A stretch of DNA of 64,000 bases from Entoloma clypeatum (GCA_963565915.1 OY751485.1:4278001-4342000); one strand, 5' to 3'. Counted from the stretch's first letter, positions 9,658 through 21,278 are shown. The notes: generated by a model from the letters alone, not told the origin. Translations and numbers: made by a program.

Positions 9658-10062
9658 TGTTCCCCTCTCCAAGCTCTGTGTCCTCACAGAGTCACTGTCC
9701 CATCCCTCGTTGTTGCCGGGATTGGACCAGTTCGGACTTTCCTTGAGGCTCCAATCATATATCAATTCCTCGTTGATGGCTACAGCGAGCTCGAGGCCTT
9801 TGATGGCCAACCGAATGCGTCGGTTTTCGATGACGAGGGTGCTGGTGTAATTCCCGAGAATTTGTTTTTCCTCGGGAGTCGGGGCGACGGGGAGATTGGA
9901 TAGCGAGTGAAGCCGGATATGCATCTGGCGATGGAGGAGGTCGGCAAGGGAAGTTTCGAGAGCATGGATTTGGTCTCTCATGGAGAGTGCTTCGTTCATG
10001 AGGCCGGTGATGGCAGGGTTGATGTCGGTGGTGGAGGTGGAGGTGACGGTGGTGTTGGACAT
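9650..10062 (-). CDS. Element B small third ORF downstream of pol
   Basis: Starts at an ATG (MSNTTVTSTST) about 130 bp past the pol stop and runs through the polypurine tract into the LTR. The frame stays open to 9097 only because the 32-bp LTR indel removes a stop. The first ~135 residues look protein-like: a Thr/Ser-rich start, then two helical heptad-like stretches (LMNEALSMRDQIHALETSLA and ENRRIRLAIKGLELAVAI). I recognise no domain. It could be a small structural or accessory protein of this lineage, or a chance open frame in the 3' untranslated region. Confidence 0.4.
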
Positions 10063-10195
10063 GGCGGTGAGGATGGTTGAGAGATAGAAGAAGAAGGGGA
10101 AGGCTATATTGGGCAGGAAAAGGACTAGAGCGGGGAACTTGGTGTGTGGTTGACTGATGAGGTCGATGCTTGTCATGGATTCTGAGAGCTGTCTT

Positions 10196-13100
10196 TTATC
10201 GTGGGCGAGACGGGTTCTGCTGATGGAAATCACGGATCAAATCTTGAGCATTCTGAACATTAGCTCGAGGTTCCCATGTGTTCTCTTCTGGACCATATCC
10301 TTCCCACTGGACGAGGTACTGGATCTTTCCACGGAACTTTCGAGAGTCTAGGATTGTAGACACATGGTACTCTTCTCGTCCTTTGACGATGATCAGATCA
10401 GGGGCTGGTTTCTTTTTCTGGATGGCGTACTTCGGAGTTTCATATGGTGACAACAGGGTCTCGTTGAACACAGGGTGAATCATCTTCCAAGTCTTCGGAA
10501 GATCAAGAAGGTACGCGCTAGCTCCTTTCTTCTCTAGGACTTTGAATGGTCCATGTCGGAGTGCATCAAGTTTCTTTGAGGGACGATCAGTCCTGATGTT
10601 AGTCCCTTCCAGCCACACCTTGTTCCCGATGCGGTAGTCCCGAGACGGACTTCGCCGTGTGTCAACTGTCTTCTTCATCTGATCCTGTGCTTGTTTCAGC
10701 ACAGCATTGGCTTCTTCTTGTGCCTGTTTGAGTTTTTTCAAGAAGTCATTGGCAGCTGGATTGGTATCTTCTAACACGAGCTCTCCCTTCCATGGATGTA
10801 AACCATAGTTGAGGTAGAATGGGGTGTGCTTCGTTGCCTGATGTTCCTTGTCATTGTACTGGAACTCTGCGATTGCGATCCATTCGGCCCAATCATCCTG
10901 TAGATGGTTGACAAAGTTTCGTAAGAACGCTTCCGTCTCCTGATGCGATCGCTCGGCCTGTCCATCAGTCTGTGGGTGGTATGCGGTGGACAGGTTCCTC
11001 TTGATCCCTAGCATGCGGCAGAGTATCTCCATGAACTTCGCGGTGAACTGCGGTCCCCTATCGCTGATGATCTTCCTGGGGATCCCATGAAGCTTCCATA
11101 TCTGATCCCGATAGATCTTGGCTAATCCTTCAGCTGATAGTTCCACGGTTGTCAGAATAAGGTGAAGCATCTTTGAATGTCTATCCGTGATGACCAGAAT
11201 TGCATTTTTTCCATCAGATTCTGATATTGGTCCCACGACGTCGATTCCTATGTCTTCCCATGGGTGACTTGGTGCTGCATGGGGATGTAGCGGAGCATGT
11301 CGCTTTTGTCGGTTAATCTTGTTGCGTTGACAAGTGTCGCAACCCTTCACATACTTCTTCACATCATGCAGTATGGTAGGCCACCAGTAGGTGTGAGTGA
11401 GGAGTTCATGTGTCCGGTACTGTCCTGGATGTCCAGCCACTGGTGCATCGTGTGATTCGAACACCAATTCTTGTCGTAATTGTGGGTCTGGCGGGACATA
11501 GACTCGTTCTCCTGCATAGGTGATCCCATTCTCCTGCTGATACCAATGAGGATTCTTTTTTAGACCCTGGGCTACTTCTGTCTCCATGCGGTTTGAACCT
11601 TTGATGCGTGTGATCCACAGATTTTCGATGGTTGTGACGTTTCCAATTTTGATGGAATCAGATGTTTCACCCCCTTCAAAGAATTGTTCCTCCGTGAACA
11701 TCTCCATTTGTGCCACATCTTCTGATTCCAACCGTTTCAAGAATAGTCCCTCCTTGAGCATTTGGTCACTGTCCTGTGGTTCGAGTTCCGCTTCATACCA
11801 GGGTAAGCGTGACAGGATGTCCGCTTTCGCATTGGTCTTGCCGGGCACATGCCGTAATTCGAAGTCATAGTCTTGTAACTTCATTTTCCAGCGTCGCTGT
11901 CGTTGATTCAGGTCCTGAGGACGACGGAAATATTCCAGGTTCTTGTGATCAGTCAAGATTTCAAAATGTTCTCTGGCTTTGAGCAGATAGTGTCTCCAAT
12001 CTTTTAATGCTTCCACGACCGCCAGGAGTTCTTTGTCATATATCTCGTAATTCTGTTCAGCTGCGGACATGGTCCGCAACAAGAACGCGATGGGGTGCCA
12101 TTTGTTGTCTTGCTTCTGAGAGAGTACTGCTCCAATTGCATAGCCCGATGCATCGGTTTCAACCCTGAACTGTCCCTCTGGTTTCGGTAATGCCAAGACT
12201 GGTGCCGATATAATTGCCCATATGAGACCTTCAAAAGCTTGCTGCTCTGTTGGTCCCCAAGTAAATGCCGTACCGCCTGTGAGCGCGGTGACAGGTTTCG
12301 CGATGTTTGAGTACCCTTCAATAAAACATCGATAGAAGTTAGCAAATCCAAGGAACTTCTGAACTTCCTTTTTTGATGTGGGTGCTCGCCAGTTTCGAAT
12401 TGTATCCACCTTCTCAGTTTCCATCTCAACACGTCCCTCACCAACCACATATCCCAATATAGGACATTTTGTTACTTCCCATAAACACTTCTTCTCCTTT
12501 AGGAACAAATCATTGTCCGATAGGATCTGTAGGACTTCTTTGGTGTTTCGCGCAAGTTCTTCCTTGGTTTTACTGATAACCACGATGTCATCCATGTAGA
12601 TCACGCAGATACGTCGGCGGATCTGGTCCTGGAATAGACTAGCCATCATTCGAGAGAATGTTCCCGGGGAGTTGCAAAGACCGAAAAACATGACCAATGG
12701 TTCGAACAATCCTCGACTGGTGAGGAACGCAGCTTTCCATTCATCTCCCTCCTTAATCTGGACGTTGTTATAGCCCCACATGATGTCCATTTTATTGAAG
12801 TAGACCGCATCTTTCAGTACGTCCAAGAGATCAGATATTCATGGGAGTGGGAACTTGTCTTTGACCGTGAATTTATTGACCATGCGGTAATCTTGTACCA
12901 ATTGTTTGGAGCCATCCTTCTTGTTGATGAAGAAGCAAGGGGAGGCATAAGGGGATTTGGATGGGCAGATCTTTCCTGTTGCTAGACCCTTGTCGATAAA
13001 TGCGTCCAATTCCTCTTGTTCTTTTTGCGTCATAGGATATGTATTTCCCCCTAGTTCCTTTGGTGCGTCCGGTGTAAGTTCAATACCATGGTCCCATTCC

Positions 13101-13858
13101 CTCTCCTTTGGGATCTTATCAAAGTTCTCTTTTTCAAAGAGATGAGCGAATCGTTCAACATATGAGGGTCGTTTGGTTGTGGGAGGTGGTGTGGGAGTGA
13201 CAGCTTCCAAGATAGGGTCTCCAGGCTTCCATTTCTGATCCGACCTTTTGGGTGCATCTTTGTCGCGCACCTCAACCATGCGAACCCGGTGTTTGCGACC
13301 ATTAAGGTTAATCCTGAAATCCGAGTGTTTGGTTCGACATGTTGTTGGGCACCGGTTAAATGTTACTGCGCCGGTTGTCCAATTGATTGTGGGGTTGTGG
13401 TGTACCAACCAGTCATGTCCCAAGAGCATGTCCGTTCTCCCAATGTCCAGTACCATTGCTTCCATGGTTTCCTGATGTGCTCCCCAATCCAGTTTGACTT
13501 TGGCAAGTTGGCTCGCCTTCTGTTGTCGGTTTGGTGATCCATCCACATTTAGAATTGCTATGGGCGGTATTCCTTGCGTGGGGAGGTTCTGTTCGCATAC
13601 TATTCTGGGATGGATGCACATGCGTTCACATCCGCTGTCAACCTCAGGTCGGATAACCTTTGGTCCTCGTTGTGTCCTGAGCTGAGCTAACAGCCTGATC
13701 TCTCGTCTTTTCGGAGGTTTATCTCCCTTCACAATCTTAGTCAACGCAGCGGCTCGCTTGGCAGGGATGACATAGGTTCTATTGTCTGCAGTCATACAAG
13801 GCAAGCAAGTCCGTTTAATAGATAAGGATCGCGACTTAGTGTCGTTTAATCGGACCCT
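10196..13858 (-). pseudogene. Element B Pol with one TGA stop
   Basis: Two consecutive ORFs (12839-13858 and 10196-12826) are in the same frame and separated by a single TGA near 12840, where related elements have a codon between KFPLP and ISDLLD. Upstream is a retroviral-type protease (VDSGCERMC) and RT N-terminus. Downstream are RT (VIYMDDIVV), RNase H, an integrase zinc finger (CDTCQRNK) and catalytic core ([18 protein letters not shown]), and a C-terminal chromodomain ([18 protein letters not shown]). The open frame extends back into gag in the -1 register. The likely ancestral codon is CGA, so the stop is a CpG transition. The element is non-functional as it stands. Confidence 0.92.
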
Positions 13859-15494
13859 TCAGGAAAATCCTTCTTGTCGGCTTCTAAGATTGTGGTTTCA
13901 TCATTCTCGGCATCTTCTTTGGACACCTTCCTAACCCTTCCGGAGTTCTTCTTCAGCTTGTGGCAGTTGCGCGCGATATGGCCTTCTAGGTCACAGTTGA
14001 AACACTTGCGACCATCTTTCTTCTTTGGAGCGCTACAGTCTTTAGCCAGATGACCAAAGCGTTGACAGTTGTAGCAACGGGCGACTCCTGCTTTGTCGAT
14101 TTCCATGGCTTTGCCCTGACCACCATAAGTGGTACCCGATCCGGTGCGCATGTCGCCGCCACCTCGGATGACCAGTGCGTGTCCTTCCATCTGTCGTCCC
14201 TTGTTTCAGATCTCCTTTGCGTAATCGGTGTACGTCTTGCCATTGCTAGCCACTTGTTCAGAGATTCTGCGGTTGACGTTTTTCTCTAGGATGTATTTCC
14301 CAGTTTCTTCGCCAAGGTTTGACAGTCCCAAGAGTTCTTCAAATTCATCCAAGAATTCATCAACAGTGCGTTTCTCTTGTTTCAGGACTTCGAGTCTCGC
14401 TTTGGCAGCGACCGACTTGTTGGCGATGGAGAATCGTGTGGTGATATCATCGGAAAAACCTAGCCAGGTGATGTTCTCGTTGTCAACGGCAAGAGCGTCT
14501 AACTTGTTACTGGCCCAGTGTCTGCCGGACCCTTCCATCATGCGGGATAGCACCGCAAGAATCTTCTGATCGTCTGTGAGGCTCTTTTGGAACCTGATGT
14601 ATAGTTTGGTGGCTTTCCACCACTCATCAAAGGTGTATCTGTCCTTGAACATCCCAGGATCCTTGATGATCTTGGATGTATCCATTGTTTGTACAGCCGG
14701 GGCTTCTGCCATGTCTAGAGTCTGCAGAGGAGAAGCGGGGTCGGGTTGTTGGGATGAAGATGGGGTTCGGAATACAGGTAAGGATTGAAAATGAGTCCCT
14801 GTTCTAGGCGTCTGTTCGATATCTGACTGCGCGGAGTCAAAAGTAAATTCGTCAGGGGACTCGTCGGCAGAATCGGTGGCAAAACATTCAGAGTATTTCC
14901 TCTGTAAATCTCTAAGGAATCTCTGTTCCTGCACGTCTGTTGGTCTCGAGAAGGGGTCAAGTCTCTCGTTTCGTGCCCAGCGGTTGTACTCAGTCTGTTG
15001 TTCTTCGGTGGTGAAGTGGGCGTAGATCTGCTGCTTCGAGTAAGATGTGATGATGTGGCTCTGGGACGTCTCGATGTGAGCATCCTAATCAATCTTCTGA
15101 TAACGGTTGTCTGGACACCGATAAACTCTCTGATCTCTGTGATCCGACCTGTCTGAGGTCCTTCTTGAACGCGAAAACTTTCAAGTTCGTTCTGTCGGGC
15201 GTTGTAATGCGCGATCTGCTGTTGCCGAGCAAGATGGATGCTCTCTGCTATCTCGCCGTGGGGGCAATGCTCGTCGTTGTCTAGTTCTTCGTCAAGCACC
15301 TGCTGTAGGATGTGATGGATCTCCAATTCAATGTACTGCTGGATGAGTGTAAAATCAATACTGTCTCGAGGACTTAGCTCCTCCTGTCGGGCTTCTGGCG
15401 TGCTGAATGGGTTACTGGTGAAGTCTTCAAAGAAGCGCGACGTCTTGACTCGTCTGGTAGTTGCTCTCTTTGCTCTGGGCGAACCTAATGAGAT
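13846..15494 (-). pseudogene. Element B Gag, broken by frameshift and TGA
   Basis: Three open segments make up one Gag. The N-terminal part (15494 to about 15090) is Gln/Glu-rich helical sequence with no clear ATG. The central part (about 15080-14206) holds the capsid-like domain (FDEWWKATKLYIRFQ). The C-terminal part (14190-13846) has two CCHC knuckles (CYNCQRFGHLAKDC and CFNCDLEGHIARNC). The first junction changes frame between roughly 15100 and 15050. The second is a TGA at 14203-14205 in an unbroken frame, again best explained by CGA to TGA. The start is not resolved. Confidence 0.85.
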
Positions 15495-15503
15495 TTAGCA
15501 ACT

Positions 15504-15873
15504 TGTTATGCTTAACAAACCGTTCCAAGGTTCGGGCAGAGTATGCAGGAAAGTGGAAAGATGAAGAGCAAAGTGATTGCTAAATCTAAGGAATCTACTA
15601 TAGTACAAGAGGTTTATATAGGTACTGACTATAGGCGGTAGCGGATGAGTCAGTACTGCGGAAGGCAGTGCGCATGAGTAAGGCGACTGCGGAAAGCAAG
15701 TCAGCGCGGGAGCGAAGTATACTAAAGGGGATGACCAAGTAATGTAATGAGTCAGACTGGAAATTGAAGGTTGCGAAAGTAGACATTAGACATAGTAAGC
15801 TTGTAAGAGGGCGCCGAGTCGGGCCGATAAGTAAAAGATATGACATGGTCCTCATACCGTAGAGTCCGTAACA
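15504..15873 (-). repeat. Element B 5' LTR (370 bp)
   Basis: Partner of 9256-9657. About 15 of roughly 17 differences are transitions, and about eight fall on CG versus TG/CA. It directly abuts the broken pol gene of element C at 15874. Confidence 0.9.
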
Positions 15874-18225
15874 ACAGAGGTCAGATGAGTCAGGAACGTA
15901 GATACGTCCATTGTGGAGTAGATAACCTGCTTCATTCACGATCCAGCATGGATTAGGATTGTCGAGGAAAGAGGTGTAAAGGGGATCGGTCGGAAGAGCG
16001 GAGAGGATATCAGAGCAGAGCTGATCCATATCCATGATGATTGTGGCACGGAGGATGGGTGTATATAACTCTGTTGCACGAAGTGAAGTGGTGAGCTGTT
16101 CTTGTGTGAAGATGGGTTTGAAGTTGCTTGGGTTGATGGATGAATAGTTGCTATTTCCCTCTTTAGGGTAGACGTCCCATCGTCTACTTAAAAGATCGGG
16201 CTTCGTACCTAAATGGCCAGGGCAGAAGCAGATGACGAGATTGAACTGGCAGAGGTATTTGGACCAACGAGCTTGTTGACGTGATAAAATCTTGGTAGTA
16301 GAAAAGTACTCAAGATTTTTGTGGTCCGTTATGACATCAATCGGAGCAGCAGAGCCTTCAAGATAGTGACGCCAAACCTTGAATGCATCATGGATCACTA
16401 ATAGTTCTTTGTCGTGGGTGTCATAGTTTAACTCGGGAGATGTAAAGGTGCGGGAGTGGAAAGCAACCGGATGGATTTCATCGTTGGAGGTGCAGATGGA
16501 GAGGATCGCACCCAAAGCATAGTTGGAGGCATCGGTTTTGATGATAATAGGGCTGTCGGGAATCCAATGTGTAAGAACAGGTGCCGTGGTAAAGGCTTTC
16601 TTCAAAGTTTTGAAAGATTCATGAGCGGAGTTGGAGAAGTGCCATTGTGTGTTTTTGCGGGTGAGTCGAGTGAGCAGAACAGTGATTTCGGAGTAGTAAG
16701 GAATGAATCGACGATAAAAATTGGCAAAACCTAGGAAAGATTGAATATCTTTGACCTTCCTTGGTTCAGGCCAATCTTGAATAATTTTGACTTTCTTATC
16801 TGACATGCGGAGGCCGGTCAGAGAGAGGATAAAGCCAAGGTATTCAACAGTGTCCGTAGAAAACTCGCATTTGTCTGCGCGCATGTATAAACCATGTTGT
16901 CGGAGGTGTCGGAGGACTTCGCGGACATGCTTCCAATGCTCAGAGGGAGAGTCGGAGTAGGTGAGGATGTCGTCAAGATATATGGTAACATACTTATCGA
17001 GCAGGTCATGGAAGATGTTGTTCATGAAGCGTTGGAAAACGGCTGGGGAGTTGTGAGTCCAAATGGCATGACAAGCCATTCAAAAGACCCGTAGCGCGTG
17101 CGGAAGGCGGTTTTCCATTCATCTCCTTCTGCTATGCGGATGAGGTGATAGGCGTGTCGAAGGTCGAGGGCCATATAAACACTGGCTTTTCCAGCGGTCT
17201 GGAGAAGGTCGGATATGAGCGGAAGCGGATATCGGTCCTTCTTTGAGATTTTGTTAAGACCACAGAAATCGACGCAAAGATGAAGGGAGCCATCCTTTTT
17301 ACGAACGAAAAGGACAGGAGCACCGTGTGGAGAGGAAGAGGATCGGATGAATCCAATGGTGAGGTGTTTGTCAATGAATTCACGGAGGGCATTGAGTTCG
17401 GTTTGTGAAAGGGAGTAGATCGGACCGAACGGAGGAGCGGAGCCCTCTTCAAGTTCGATCTTGAGGTCGTAGGGACGGTGTGGTGGAAGAGTGTCTGCTT
17501 TTCCTTTACTGAAGATGTCAGCATAGTCGTGGTATTCCTTGGGTACATTTGTCAAGTCGGGGTGTCGGAAGCGGATGCGGAGTGAGCGGAAACGGAGGGA
17601 GTCAAAAGGTGAAGTCGAAAGGATTGTGTACCAGGCAATTTGCATGCCCTCATAAATGTGGCTGCGTTAATGAGTGAAATCTGTGGAGGTACGATCGGAG
17701 GTTCCGGAGGAGGAAGCGTAGCTGTCCTATCTTGGAAGGAGGTCGACGTCAATGTCGTAAACAGCTCTTTTTGCATCTGTGGATGGAAAGTGATACTGCC
17801 CAATACCCAGTCAATCATAGGATTGTGGCGGGTGAGCCAGTTGTATCCAAGAACCATGGAAGAAGCGGAGTCGAGCGGAGTAACATAAAAATCCTGTTCA
17901 AAAGATTCACCTGAAGGAAAACATATAGGTATTGTTACAACTTGAGTGATAAACGCGTTAGAAGAACCATCGAAAAGCTTTAGTTCTAAAGGCGGAATAG
18001 CGGAGGTCGGAAGATCATAAGCAGAGGAAAAGTTATTGTCAATAAAACAGTGGGTAGATCCTGAATCAATAAGTGCTGGGACAGGATCTGAAGAGAAAAA
18101 AGAAGATGAGATATTGATACATAAAGAGTTCGGATCAGAGAGAGCGGACGTGTTAAGTCGGATGGGAGTGGAGGCACGGAGAGAGTCAACGCAGTCCTCA
18201 GACCATGCTTCATGAGGACCACTGC
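15874..18225 (-). pseudogene. Element C Pol: protease, RT, RNase H; integrase missing
   Basis: The protease motif LIDSGSTHCF lies at about 18060. The RT N-terminus ([17 protein letters not shown]) is in 17645-17040. The RT active site TIYLDDILTY and the RNase H ([16 protein letters not shown]) are in 17079-15880. Single-base frameshifts occur near 17640 and 17055: the protein continues sensibly in a shifted frame on each side. The frame enters the element B LTR at 15873 after the pre-integrase linker (GRIYVPDSSDL); what follows is LTR sequence, not pol. Confidence 0.88.
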
Positions 18226-19521
18226 CTATTTTTTTGACTCGATCTCCTTACCTTTTTTCTTGGCTTGAGTGCCAACTTGGGCGGCTTTCCCTTTAGCCTT
18301 GGAAGCGGAGGAGGTGGACTTGGGACAGTCCTTGACAGTGTGTCTGACGCTACCGCAGAATAAGCAAAGGTTATTATCGAAACGATGTTTGCGTTCTTGA
18401 TACGTCAGTTTGCCGTCTTTGCCTAATTTACTGGAGAGGTCGGGTTTCGGAGCGGATGTGGAAGCGGAAGCAGTAGCGGTAGCAGGAGCGGAGGGTTTGG
18501 TTGATGATGTTTGTGCAGTGGATTGGTTCGGAGCGGATTGTTTCTTGTCGGACTTGGGAGTGGGTTTATCGGTTCTGGATTTCTCTCATTGACGTTCCCA
18601 GTAGCGAGCATCAATAGTATGAGCCGCGGATCGTAGGTCTGGTAAAGACTTGATCTTGGGTTGTTGGGAGAGGATGTCCTTGATCCGATCCGGAAGTCCG
18701 ATGTAGTAGCGGTGTCGGAGGGAGTTTTCATCCCAGTCAGTCTTGGTAGCAAGACGTTGGAATTCAACGTTGTACTTCAATATCTTTTGATTTTCCTTCA
18801 TCTGTAGGTTGTCCAACTGTTCTTCGGCTTCGTCCTGAGGGTCAATGGTACCAAACTCGGAGCGGAGAAGTCGGATGAACTCGGGGAAAGAACCCCGCCA
18901 ATTGGGTTCATCATCATCAAGAATGAAGGGTTCAAAAAATTCGAGTGCTGTGCCTTGGAAGTAAGACATGGCAAAGTTGACTTTGGAATGTTCTGAGTCG
19001 AAGTTGTCATTGTCGGAGAAGTAAAGTTTGCATTGTAATATGAATGCAGAGAGTTTGCGCAGATCGGATCCGTCGAAGGTATCCGGTTCGTTGGCATACG
19101 ACTTTTTCTTCTTTGTGTCACGACGTTTCAACTCTTTGGTCATGAGCAGAATGGCGTCAGCTAGATTGGGTTCCTGATCTGGATTGGAATCGGAGTCGTC
19201 CAAATCTCCATGTAAACTACCGTCGGAAGGAGGAGATCCTCCTGAAGGTCTGCCAAATAAGCCAGAATTTACAGGTGCGGAGGGTTCCGTTGGTGGGTTT
19301 AGTGGAGGACTGGCGGGAAGTGGTGGGAGCTGAGAGTTGGAAGAAGGCGGAGGACCAGATGGTCCAGGGGTAGGAGCGGATGATGATGCTGTGGCTCCTC
19401 GAGGGGTAATGGTTACATTGCGTGTTCCTCGAAGAAAAGCAGAGCGTGGTGTGGATGATGAACGTTCTGCTGCTGCACGAGCAGTCCTAGTTGTTCGAAC
19501 TGTATTACAGGTTTGAGACAT
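18226..19521 (-). pseudogene. Element C Gag with in-frame TGA
   Basis: Starts at ATG 19521 (MSQTCNTVRTT). It has a Pro/Ser-rich N-terminus, an acidic linker, a capsid-like domain (FILQCKLYFSDNDNFD, FIRLLRSEFG), a Ser/Ala/Pro-rich linker, one CCHC knuckle (CLFCGSVRHTVKDC) and a basic tail ending near 18228. A TGA at 18586-18588 interrupts the frame after RYWERQ. The following codons stay in frame, so one CGA-to-TGA change accounts for it. Confidence 0.87.
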
Positions 19522-19572
19522 GTGGGTAGAGGTTGTTGGGTAAATCAAAGAATGGTGGTAGTTCAAATATAC

Positions 19573-20114
19573 TGTCACATAGCATTTTTCTCAATGTTGG
19601 AAAACATCGGACAAGTCGGAGTGGAGTAGCGGAGGAGCGGATGCGATAAGTGCGACGTTGGCAGAAAGGACCTGGCTTCAACTTGTGCGTTGCGCCCCAC
19701 TCTTTGATGTGGTCCTCGATTTCGGATTGGCGGATGTCGGATGAGCGGATGAGCGGATGAACGGAGGTGACGGAGAGAATGCTCAAAAGCAAGTAGAGAC
19801 GGATGCAAATGAGGTGTAACATATGATATTTGAACTGAGGTTCTATGACAGGTTTGTACACTATTTATAGTAGACTAGAATGATCAGTATTACTATAAGT
19901 GATGTGCAGATATCGGAGTTGACCATCGGAACATTCGGAGTACGGAGAGTAGCAAATGAAAAGTGAACAACATATGTCTACTTGTAAGTATGGTTGAGAT
20001 GTTACGTAGTAGAAGTATAATCAATATAAATAGAATGTTGTTGGAGCGGATGTCGGAGCGGATGAATCATCGGAGTCGTCGGATAAGTCGGATGTGAATC
20101 GTATGGTTATGACA
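19573..20114 (-). repeat. Element C 5' LTR (single copy, inferred bounds)
   Basis: Inferred from the 5-bp inverted termini TGTCA ... TGACA and from its position 51 bp before the gag ATG. On the minus strand it contains CTATAAATAG (19861-19870), a plausible LTR TATA box. It is rich in cggatgag units. There is no second copy in the window to prove the ends. Confidence 0.65.
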
Positions 20115-20130
20115 CAAGCAACCAGTATTT

Positions 20131-20468
20131 CGTGTCCACCACTGGTTTGCGTTGGCTCAATATCTCAGGTATCCCTCCACCAGTCACTCTCAGATTTTGA
20201 CCTAGTCTTATATACCTATGACGGAGTACATTCCGTTGATAATATATTCCAAAGTTTGAGGATGAGAAGTCGGCCCATTTTGGTGGGTTGTCACGCCCAC
20301 CAGCCTGCCACGTCGGACTTCAAGTGATCTGTTATTACGTTATCATCCAAGTTCGCCTCAGGCGATGCGAAGGTGTCAACTGAAAGGGGAAGAACGATCA
20401 ACGCGATCAGCTGGGTGTCAATTCTGCCAGGGGTCACATTGTGACAACGCGAACCACTGGTGGACGCA
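20131..20468. mobile_element. Possible decayed MITE with ~25-bp inverted ends
   Basis: Bases 20131-20155 (cgtgtccaccactggtttgc and on) and 20444-20468 are inverted repeats of each other, matching at about 20 of 25 positions, with ~290 bp between them and no coding frame. The size and the degenerate terminal inverted repeats fit a short non-autonomous DNA transposon. I see no clear target-site duplication. The next stretch, 20469-20916, holds no feature I can name. Confidence 0.4.
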
Positions 20469-20916
20469 AACTACTGGTTGACGGTAGTACATGCAAAGCA
20501 CTGTAAAGAGCAAGGCTTGCTGGCCTTTGAAGAACCAGACGAGGAGGTCAAAAGCGTGACAATATGCAACGCGAGCGCAATCTGCTGATCCCGGCCTTTT
20601 CCGTAGGGCACCCATCAACAGCCATCAGCCTGTTTCTCGACGGCAACCGAACTCTGATCGTTACCTGACTGTGACAGGTGTGGCATCACCCCGTAAGTTC
20701 GAACCCGTCAAGATTCCCTCTCTAGTGCTTTTTGTACTTCACATCTTTTCATCCTGGGTATCATCGTGAAGCAAGGATCATAGGCTTTCAGCTGGTACAA
20801 AAATTATGAGAATCGAATGAGTTCACATGGAATCAGAAGCACATCTATAAAAGTGTGGCATTACTGGGTCAATGATAGTATCGATATGAAAACAGCTGGA
20901 AAGGATGGAAAAATAT

Positions 20917-20998
20917 TGTCCCAGGGAGGATTCGAACTTCCGGCTTCTCGGAGTACCTTAGCCACAACGAGATGATTTAACCACTAATCGACAAGGAC
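20917..20998 (-). tRNA. tRNA-His(GTG)-like gene with a 10-nt intron, possibly degenerate
   Basis: The minus strand folds as a tRNA. It has a 7-bp acceptor stem (one mismatch, one wobble), a D arm GATT-AGTGGTTAA-AATC, an anticodon stem TCTCG/CGAGA, anticodon GTG at 20965-20963 flanked by TT and G, and a T loop TTCGAAT with a 5-bp stem (one mismatch). The anticodon loop is 17 nt, so a 10-nt intron after position 37, the standard nuclear place, restores a 7-nt loop. A TTTTT Pol III terminator follows at 20913-20909. The two stem mismatches mean it could be a tRNA pseudogene. Confidence 0.55.
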
Positions 20999-21278
20999 TG
21001 TAGCCAAAGTGTTACTGCAGTCTGACATTAGAAGGTACTACAATGTTACAGAAAAAAAGAATACTTATATTTATCTCTCCGCTTCCGGACTGCGATCGGG
21101 CGCCGGAATATAAATTGAGGTTTTTTTTTTTTAAAAAAAAGGCCCCCAACCATGATGCTCTCATCTGCCAATTGCAGGAATTATAAATAGAGACTAGATA
21201 CCAAGTCCCAAGTAGTATAGGGAGGAAATTTATATAGATTGTCATGATTGTATGAAATCTCGTGGAAATCAAGAGTGT
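20999..21278. other. Spacer with oligo(T)/oligo(A) tract
   Basis: No gene. A T-run followed by an A-run (about 21121-21140) sits beside a GC-rich patch. It lies between the tRNA-like gene and the 3' end of PNS1 and may hold the PNS1 poly(A) region. Confidence 0.6.

Larger units (their letters stand above)
9256..15873 (-). mobile_element. Element B: decayed Ty3/gypsy chromovirus with two LTRs
   Basis: A minus-strand gypsy element: 5' LTR 15504-15873, gag 13846-15494, pol 10196-13858, a small extra ORF (about 9650-10062), polypurine tract (plus-strand pyrimidines at 9661-9669) and 3' LTR 9256-9657. The LTRs begin TGTTATG and end GTAACA. They differ at about 17 aligned positions plus one 32-bp indel by my hand alignment, so this copy is much older than Gypsy-A. 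Gag and pol each carry a TGA stop, and gag also has a frame change. The flanks (ggcac on the left, acaga on the right) do not match, and the sequence left of it is not the continuation of the gene on its right, so the copy has been rearranged. Confidence 0.9.
15874..20114 (-). mobile_element. Element C: truncated, decayed Ty3/gypsy element
   Basis: Minus-strand order: 5' LTR 19573-20114, gag 18226-19521, pol 18225-15874. Pol stops at the element B junction just before the integrase zinc finger, and neither the integrase nor a 3' LTR of this element appears anywhere in the window. Gag has one TGA and pol at least two frameshifts. This makes it the most decayed element of the set. Confidence 0.88.

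Noticed and set aside
15598..15873. Element C pol ORF appears to continue into this interval
   Set aside because: This part is the element B LTR; the same peptide appears from the other LTR at 9256-9657. It is junction read-through, not integrase.
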